Notes under the pieces: generated by a model | The model's input: the letters and a program-made list of their open reading frames with translations, nothing else | What the model was told of the DNA's origin: nothing | Database searches by the model: none | DNA from: Nitrospirota bacterium | GTDB taxonomy: Bacteria; Nitrospirota; Thermodesulfovibrionia; Thermodesulfovibrionales; JdFR-86 | Assembly: GCA_030667205.1 (NCBI GenBank) | Contig: DAOUWH010000030.1 | Span: 1 to 10,668, forward strand | Length of the DNA stretch: 10,668 bases | Reading direction: 5' to 3' | Translations under genes and position numbers: made by a program | Shown here: positions 6,737 to 10,668 of the stretch, piece by piece | Position numbering within the stretch: position 1 is the stretch's first letter | Layout: each line of letters opens with the position of its first letter

Positions 6737-6766
6737 ATAATAAACGAGCGCTTAGCCATATGTCAA
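6737..6766 (-). promoter_or_regulatory. Sigma70-type promoter of the rnf operon
   Basis: Read on the minus strand, a perfect TTGACA (6766 to 6761) is followed after 18 bp by TATTAT (6742 to 6737), or after 17 bp by TTATTA. Transcription would start near 6730 and leave a leader of about 57 bases before rnfC. It is the best promoter match I see in the rnfC-aat interval for this direction. A second, poorer candidate (TTTTGA with TATAAG, closer to rnfC) has too short a spacer. Confidence 0.6.
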
Positions 6767-6784
6767 GCTTTTGGTAGATAAAAA

Positions 6785-6823
6785 CCCCCAAGCGGATAAT
6801 TGTTTTTTCTAATGGGGGGATAA
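6785..6823. repeat. Short inverted and direct repeats between divergent rnfC and aat promoters
   Basis: CCCCCA (6785-6790) is mirrored by TGGGGG (6813-6818) around 22 bases. GGATAA occurs twice, 24 bp apart (6794-6799 and 6818-6823). This cluster sits between the rnf promoter and the aat -10 box, where an operator shared by divergent genes would be expected. No known operator is recognised, and the repeats are short enough to be chance. Confidence 0.25.
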
Positions 6824-6835
6824 ACTGGTTATAAT
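6807..6835 (+). promoter_or_regulatory. Putative aat promoter with -10 close to the start codon
   Basis: TATAAT lies at 6830-6835, 9 bp before the aat ATG, and a poor -35 match (TTCTAA, 6807-6812) lies 17 bp upstream. A TG occurs at 6826-6827, one base out of register for an extended -10. The expected start of transcription leaves only about 2-3 leader bases and no ribosome binding site, so a leaderless or nearly leaderless mRNA is suggested. Confidence 0.45.
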
Positions 6836-6844
6836 TCTTATTAT

Positions 6845-7528
6845 ATGCCAATCTTTCGCCTGACAGAGGAGTTAGCATTCCCCCCGACGGAGCTGGCCGA
6901 GCCCGAGGGCCTGCTGGCCGTGGGCGGGGACATCTCGGAGGAGCGCCTCCTGCTGGCCTATTCCCTCGGCATATTCCCATGGTATAGCGAGGGCTCGCCC
7001 ATACTGTGGTGGTCGCCCGACCCGAGGCTCGTGCTTTTCCCTGATGAATTAAAGGTATCCCGCAGTCTCAGGCAGACCATCAAGAAGAATATCTATACAG
7101 TCACAATGGATACCGCCTTCGAAGACGTGATAAAAAAATGCGCAGAGGTGCACAGGGCCGACGACGGAGGCACATGGATAACGCCCGAGATGGCAGAGGC
7201 ATATATCAAGCTTCATCGCAGGGGCCATGCGCACTCGGTGGAGTCATGGCACGACGGCGAGCTTAAGGGCGGCCTCTACGGGGTGGCCCTCGGAGGGGCC
7301 TTCTTCGGAGAGTCGATGTTCACTACCGCACCGGACGCCTCGAAGGTCGCGCTCGCGGCCCTTGTTAAAAAACTTTCGGCGTGGGGCTTCGATATCATCG
7401 ACTGCCAGGTCACCACGGAATTCTTCAAAGGCCTCGGGGCGCGCGCGATCCCCCGCGAGGATTTTTTAATCAGGCTTGAGAGGGCGATTGAGAAAACAGT
7501 GTCGGCAGGGAAGAGGTGGAGCCTTTAA
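6845..7528 (+). CDS. aat: Leucyl/phenylalanyl-tRNA--protein transferase
   Basis: A 227-residue cytosolic enzyme of the usual length. It moves Leu or Phe from charged tRNA onto the N-terminal Arg or Lys of proteins, making them N-degrons for ClpS/ClpAP. Family blocks are in order: G-L-L-A-V-G-G-D (22-29), L-G-I-F-P-W (41-46), I-L-W-W-S-P-D-P-R (53-61), T-W-I-T (109-112), A-H-S-V-E-S-W (128-134), G-G-L-Y-G-V (141-146), G-E-S-M-F (154-158), D-A-S-K-V-A-L (163-169) and I-D-C-Q (185-188). The start at 6845 gives the normal N-terminus; there is no Shine-Dalgarno. It is divergent from rnfC, with 171 bp between them, and I see no functional link to Rnf. Downstream, 155 bp of repeat-rich DNA separate it from the next gene. 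Confidence 0.96.
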   Translation: MPIFRLTEELAFPPTELAEPEGLLAVGGDISEERLLLAYSLGIFPWYSEGSPILWWSPDPRLVLFPDELKVSRSLRQTIKKNIYTVTMDTAFEDVIKKCAEVHRADDGGTWITPEMAEAYIKLHRRGHAHSVESWHDGELKGGLYGVALGGAFFGESMFTTAPDASKVALAALVKKLSAWGFDIIDCQVTTEFFKGLGARAIPREDFLIRLERAIEKTVSAGKRWSL

Positions 7529-7531
7529 TTT

Positions 7532-7647
7532 CTAAATACTGATATCGAAATCCTAAACAGATCCCAATATCGAACTTTCAACCGATAGTTCTGTGTCTGG
7601 AATTTGGGCCATTAGAAATTATTTAGAATTTAGTGCTTCGAATTTAG
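7532..7647. repeat. Imperfect long inverted repeat, probable dispersed intergenic element
   Basis: CTAAAT (7532-7537) pairs with ATTTAG (7642-7647). After 10 spacer bases on each side, a 22-base arm (7548-7569) pairs with 7610-7631 at about 15 of 22 positions. The arms are thus symmetric around a centre of about 40 bp. Most differences are C/T transitions that would become G-U pairs in a minus-strand transcript. The AT-rich composition contrasts with the GC-rich genes on both sides. The pattern (T-C-C-T-A-A-A-C, A-A-T-T-T-G-G-G, G-T-G-C-T-T-C-G-A-A-T-T-T) resembles, from memory, repetitive intergenic elements of several uncultivated-bacterium genomes. A genome search is needed to confirm that it is repeated. 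Confidence 0.5.
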
Positions 7648-7676
7648 TATTTTTTAGTGCTTCGAATTTAGTATTT
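7629..7676. repeat. Perfect 24-bp tandem duplication
   Basis: Two identical 24-bp units stand head to tail at 7629-7652 and 7653-7676, each beginning TTTAGTGCTTCG. The first overlaps the right arm of the inverted repeat. The second ends 7 bp before the ATG of the release-factor-like gene and supplies a TATTTT -10-like hexamer (7672-7677). Perfect identity suggests a recent duplication. Confidence 0.85.
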
Positions 7677-7683
7677 TAATGTT

Positions 7684-8106
7684 ATGAGCATATTCCCCGT
7701 AACCGGGGCCAAGGAAAAGGCCCTGAAAGAGAGGCTGGCCTCCCTCGGCATCAGGGAAAAGGACATCGAGGAAAGTTTTATTCGCTCCGGCGGCCCCGGC
7801 GGGCAGAAGGTCAACAAGACCGCCACCTGCGTCTACCTGAAACACCTCCCCACCGGCATCGAGGTAAAATGCTCACGGGCGCGCACGCAGGCCCTCAACC
7901 GCTACCACGCCCGCGCCACCCTCGCCGACAAGGTCGAGGCACAGATAAAGGGCCGCCAGAGCGAGGAGGCCCGGAGAATCGCCAAAATTCGCCGCCAGAA
8001 GAAAAAACGCTCGAAGCGGGCGAAGGAAAAAATGCTCGCCGAGAAAAAGAGGATTTCCGAGAAAAAACGCCTCAGGGCAAGACCCGCCATAGAAAACAGA
8101 GATTAG
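7684..8106 (+). CDS. Stand-alone GGQ-domain release-factor-like protein (ArfB/MTRFR type)
   Basis: A 140-residue protein built around the catalytic domain of class I peptide release factors. The loop R-S-G-G-P-G-G-Q-K-V-N-K-T (34-46) carries Gly39-Gly40-Gln41, the motif that hydrolyses peptidyl-tRNA in the ribosomal peptidyl transferase centre. Residues 64-82 (S-R-A-R-T-Q-A-L-N-R-Y) match the end of that domain. The codon-recognition domains of RF1/RF2 are absent. The C-terminal third (about 95-132) is very Lys/Arg-rich, like the tail with which ArfB enters the empty mRNA channel. Ribosome rescue is therefore the likely job, but the fold is closer to the RF/MTRFR type than to E. coli ArfB, so I give no symbol. 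The ATG has no Shine-Dalgarno and follows the tandem repeat directly. Confidence 0.85.
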   Translation: MSIFPVTGAKEKALKERLASLGIREKDIEESFIRSGGPGGQKVNKTATCVYLKHLPTGIEVKCSRARTQALNRYHARATLADKVEAQIKGRQSEEARRIAKIRRQKKKRSKRAKEKMLAEKKRISEKKRLRARPAIENRD

Positions 8107-8158
8107 CACCTCTTGTTATGACCCCGGATTTGCCTTTATTTTACAGGGGGTTATAGTG

Positions 8159-8193
8159 TATAATGTTTACTAAAGCGTATAATGTCTACTAAT
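8159..8193 (+). repeat. Duplicated TATAATG unit at the HD-GYP gene start
   Basis: TATAATG-T-T-TACTAA (from 8159) is repeated 19 bp later as TATAATG-T-C-TACTAA (from 8178). Each unit holds a -10 hexamer overlapping an ATG. The second ATG (8182) starts the HD-GYP protein. The first ATG (8163) opens a 9-codon frame ending with TAA at 8190-8192, just inside the real gene. Use of the upstream TATAAT (8159-8164) as -10 box would put the transcript start near 8171, about 11 bases before the real ATG. Confidence 0.6.
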
Positions 8194-9459
8194 TTGATTA
8201 TACCGAAATTATCCCTCATACAACGTTTCTCCGTCCTGTGCTTCGCGGCGCTTATCGCGTTTGGCATTGCCTTTGGATGGGTCGTAAGCAATGCCCTTGA
8301 GCGCAACATGCTCAAAAGGGCCCATGACCAGACGGCAAAGGCCGTCGCCGGGCATGTCCGGGCCGACTTTGCGCCCGAGGACTTCCTGGCCCCCAAGACA
8401 GGCGCCGAATACGATTCTTTCTCCAGAAAGGTAAGGGCTATTCCCCTTGGGGCCACCATCAGCAAACTGAAGTTCTGGAACAGCGGCGGTGTGGTCATAT
8501 GGTCTCAAGACAGGGAACTGGTAGGCAAAAGCTTCCCTGACAACGAGCACATGAACGCGGCACTGGAAGGCGCGGTGGCCGCCTGCATCTCAGGCACTTC
8601 CTACATAAATGGGAAATATAACAACCTCGGTGCTGAACCGGAAGGGAAAGTCCTGGAGCTCTATGTACCCATCACGTTCGACGACGCCTGCGAGATCACC
8701 GGCGTCGTCGAGGTCTACGAGGACATGGGGCCGCTGTATGCCGCCATCGCATCCCAGCACCGGATAGTGTGGCTTAGCCTGGGCGGCGGGTTCTCGCTTC
8801 TTTTCCTGGTGCTCTACGGCATAATGTCGAAGGCCTCGGGTAAGATACGGGCACAATCGGCCGAGCTCAAGGACATGGTGGTTAACCTGACAAGCGCTAT
8901 GGCCCAGGCCCTTGACGCCAAGAGCCACTGGACCAAGGGGCACTCCGAAAGGGTAGGGATGTACTCAGAGAAGGTCGCGCTGAAGATGGGGCTGCCAAAG
9001 GCCGAGATCAGGAACCTCAGGATAGCGGGGCTTCTGCACGACATCGGCAAGATAGGCACCTACGACTCCCTGCTTGAGAAACCGGGGAGGCTCACCCCGG
9101 AGGAGTTTGCGATAGTCAAAAAACACGCGGAGCAGGGCGTAAAGATCCTGAGCGGCATAAAACAGCTCGAAGACATCATCCCGCTTATCGCCCACCACCA
9201 CGAACGCTACGACGGACAGGGGTATCCCGCGGGCATCGGAGGGGAAAAAATTCCCATCGGCGCGCGGATACTGCACGTGGCCGACTCCTTCGAGGCAATT
9301 ACCGACAACAGGCCCTACCGGCGCGCCCGCAGTTACAGGGAAGCCATCCGGGAAATAAAAAGGCACACCGGCAGGCAGTTCGACCCCGAGGTCGTAGCGG
9401 CGTTCCTCGAAGTGCTCAGGGAATCCCTCGGCACCGGCCACAGGAAAGTGAACTGCTAA
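8182..9459 (+). CDS. Membrane-bound HD-GYP phosphodiesterase with extracytoplasmic sensor
   Basis: A 425-residue signalling protein. Membrane helix 1 is at about residues 15-37 and helix 2 at about 194-214. Between them lies an extracytoplasmic region of about 155 residues. Its features (K-F-W-N-x-G-G-V-V-I-W, V-G-K-S-F, L-E-L-Y-V-P-I, V-V-E-V-Y-E-D) look like a Cache/PAS-type ligand sensor. The cytoplasmic half is an HD-GYP domain: G-H-S-E-R-V (253-258), H-D-I-G-K-I-G (286-292), H-H-H-E-R-Y-D-G-Q-G-Y-P-A-G (338-351) and A-D-S-F-E-A-I-T-D-N-R-P-Y (367-379). All metal and catalytic residues, including His286-Asp287 and Gly347-Tyr-Pro, appear intact. Expected activity is hydrolysis of cyclic di-GMP, or of a related cyclic dinucleotide, controlled by an external signal. 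No GGDEF domain and no paired regulator gene are present. It begins in a duplicated TATAATG unit. Confidence 0.92.
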   Translation: MSTNLIIPKLSLIQRFSVLCFAALIAFGIAFGWVVSNALERNMLKRAHDQTAKAVAGHVRADFAPEDFLAPKTGAEYDSFSRKVRAIPLGATISKLKFWNSGGVVIWSQDRELVGKSFPDNEHMNAALEGAVAACISGTSYINGKYNNLGAEPEGKVLELYVPITFDDACEITGVVEVYEDMGPLYAAIASQHRIVWLSLGGGFSLLFLVLYGIMSKASGKIRAQSAELKDMVVNLTSAMAQALDAKSHWTKGHSERVGMYSEKVALKMGLPKAEIRNLRIAGLLHDIGKIGTYDSLLEKPGRLTPEEFAIVKKHAEQGVKILSGIKQLEDIIPLIAHHHERYDGQGYPAGIGGEKIPIGARILHVADSFEAITDNRPYRRARSYREAIREIKRHTGRQFDPEVVAAFLEVLRESLGTGHRKVNC

Positions 9460-9465
9460 GGAGAC

Positions 9466-10668
9466 TTACTTCTTCTTAAAAACCCGCCCGAAGACGTAGT
9501 TTACGTTCCTGAGATAGTGCTTTAGATCGAATATCTCGTTGATCTCCGACTTGCCGAGGTGTTTTGTTATCGATTTGTTTTGCTTAAGCAGAGTCTTAAA
9601 ATCCTTGCGCTTCTTCCAGCTTTGCATCGCTGTTGTCTGGACAAGGGCATAGGCCTCCTCGCGCGTAAGGCCCCGCTCTACGAGGGCGAGCATCACCTTC
9701 TGGGAATTGTAGAGCCCGTAGCTAAGCTCCATGTTGTGCTTCATCCGGGCGGGGTAGACGTGCATGCCCCTGATGATCCCCGTCAATCTCGCAAGCATGT
9801 AGTCCGCAAGTATCGAGCTGTCGGGGATTATGACCCTCTCGACCGAGGACTGCGAGATGTCGCGCTCGTGCCAGAGGGCGACGTTCTCCAGGGCGGCCAT
9901 CGCGTTGGTCCTCAGCAGCCGCGCGAGGCCCGAGAGGTTTTCACATCCGACAGGGTTTCGTTTATGCGGCATGGCGGATGAACCCTTCTGCCCTTTGGTA
10001 AAAGGCTCCTCGGCCTCAAGCACCTCGGTCCTCTGAAGGTGCCTTAGCTCCACGGCGATCTTCTCCATGCCCGCCCCAAGGATGGCAAGCGTGCTCAGGT
10101 ACTCGGCATGGCGGTCGCGCTGTACGACCTGCGTGGCCAGTGGCTCGGGCTTAAGCCCGAGTTTTTTTAACACCAGCTCTTCAAGCGCGGGGGGGACGTT
10201 TGAGAAGGTGCCCACGGCGCCGGAGAGTTTTCCCACGCTGATTGCCCTGCCCGCGCGCCTCAGGCGCTCCAGGTTACGGCCCATCTCCCCGTACCACAGG
10301 GCGAATTTCAGACCGAACGTCATGGGCTCGGCATGTACACCGTGGCTTCTGCCGATGCACGGGGTGTCTTTATACTCGTATGCCTTTTCTTTAAGGGCAT
10401 CCCTTAGCTCGCCCACGTCGCGGATGATTATGGCGAGGGCCTCGCGCATCTGAAGCGAAAGCGCGGTGTCCACCACGTCCGAGGAGGTAAGCCCCATGTG
10501 GATGTAGCGGGACTCCGGCCCCACGTGCTCGGCCACCGAGGTGAGGAAGGCGATTACGTCGTGCTTTACCTCGGCCTCTATCTCGTCAATCCTTTCGACG
10601 TCGAAGGCGGCGTTTTGCTTTATGGCCTTTAAGGCGGCTCGCGGAATCTTCCTCATCCCGGCCCACGC
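9466..10668 (-). CDS. purB: Adenylosuccinate lyase, 5' end outside the window
   Basis: A fumarase/aspartase-superfamily enzyme that cleaves SAICAR to AICAR and adenylosuccinate to AMP in purine synthesis. At least 400 residues are visible. The frame stays open to the right edge, reading A-W-A-G before the first visible Met (10656). That is the usual internal context about 30 residues into PurB, so the Met is not the start and the gene is partial. Motifs: V-K-H-D-V (30-34 counted from that Met), H-M-G-L-T-S-S-D (53-60), G-R-S-H-G-V-H-A-E-P (102-111) and the catalytic signature loop G-S-S-A-M-P-H-K-R-N-P (225-235). The C-terminus is Lys-rich. It converges with the HD-GYP gene, with only 6 bp between the two stop codons and no visible terminator hairpin. 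Confidence 0.96.
   Translation of the reverse strand, partial: AWAGMRKIPRAALKAIKQNAAFDVERIDEIEAEVKHDVIAFLTSVAEHVGPESRYIHMGLTSSDVVDTALSLQMREALAIIIRDVGELRDALKEKAYEYKDTPCIGRSHGVHAEPMTFGLKFALWYGEMGRNLERLRRAGRAISVGKLSGAVGTFSNVPPALEELVLKKLGLKPEPLATQVVQRDRHAEYLSTLAILGAGMEKIAVELRHLQRTEVLEAEEPFTKGQKGSSAMPHKRNPVGCENLSGLARLLRTNAMAALENVALWHERDISQSSVERVIIPDSSILADYMLARLTGIIRGMHVYPARMKHNMELSYGLYNSQKVMLALVERGLTREEAYALVQTTAMQSWKKRKDFKTLLKQNKSITKHLGKSEINEIFDLKHYLRNVNYVFGRVFKKK

Noticed and set aside
7529..7683. CRISPR array or IS element in the AT-rich repeat region
   Set aside because: Only two adjacent identical 24-bp units with no unique spacer, no cas gene and no transposase frame; it fits a small non-coding inverted-repeat element better.
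8151..9441. Minus-strand open frames opposite the HD-GYP gene
   Set aside because: Composition is that of reversed coding sequence and the plus strand carries a full, motif-complete HD-GYP protein.
10654..10656. ATG at 10656 as the start of purB
   Set aside because: The frame stays open to the window edge with A-W-A-G before this Met, matching the internal sequence of adenylosuccinate lyase about 30 residues in; the gene is truncated by the window.
1..10668. Defence island, prophage or novel multi-gene system
   Set aside because: All genes are recognisable core functions with even coding character; I found no toxin-antitoxin, nuclease, phage or biosynthetic cluster genes.

Overview
This window looks like chromosomal core-metabolism DNA from a GC-rich anaerobic (or facultatively anaerobic) Gram-negative-type bacterium. 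The gene order rnfC-D-G-E-A-B and the long, multi-cluster RnfB are the anaerobe-type Rnf arrangement. The additional presence of Aat (leucyl/phenylalanyl-tRNA-protein transferase) and an HD-GYP signalling protein would fit Desulfobacterota/Deltaproteobacteria or Nitrospirota. That placement is inference; nothing here fixes the species. I see no integrase, transposase, CRISPR array, tRNA or rRNA.

Layout from left to right: (1) the 3' end of a rhodanese-like protein (1-129, +). (2) A HAD-family phosphoglycolate-phosphatase-like gene (179-847, +) with a promoter whose predicted start of transcription falls on the ATG. (3) A gene-free convergent gap (848-1089). (4) A complete six-gene rnf operon on the minus strand (6673 down to 1090), encoding the membrane complex that couples electron flow between reduced ferredoxin and NAD+ to ion transport. 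Its genes are separated by 6-29 bp or overlap, and it has a good sigma70-type promoter near 6737-6766. (5) Divergent from it, aat (6845-7528, +). (6) An AT-rich intergenic stretch (7529-7683) made of a long imperfect inverted repeat and a perfect 24-bp tandem duplication. (7) A 140-residue stand-alone GGQ-domain release-factor-like protein (7684-8106, +). (8) A membrane-anchored HD-GYP protein with an extracytoplasmic sensor region (8182-9459, +), whose start lies in a duplicated TATAATG unit. (9) Adenylosuccinate lyase purB (minus), converging on it with only 6 bp between stop codons and running off the right edge.

RnfC (flavin/NAD and two [4Fe-4S]), RnfB (about seven [4Fe-4S]), RnfG and RnfD (covalent FMN) and RnfA/RnfE (intramembrane iron centre) should form one electron path across the membrane. 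No ApbE flavin transferase lies in the window, so RnfG/RnfD flavinylation must rely on a gene elsewhere. The other genes are housekeeping or signalling functions with no evident link to Rnf.

The most interesting observation is in RnfE. It keeps only one cysteine: the second conserved intramembrane cysteine position reads Ala112, and a nearby normally basic position is His117. RnfA keeps both of its cysteines, so this complex may have an altered intramembrane iron centre. Also notable are the long polyferredoxin RnfB with an Ala-rich tail, the repeated TATAAT-next-to-ATG layout of the plus-strand genes (candidate leaderless transcripts), and the intergenic repeat element at 7532-7676.
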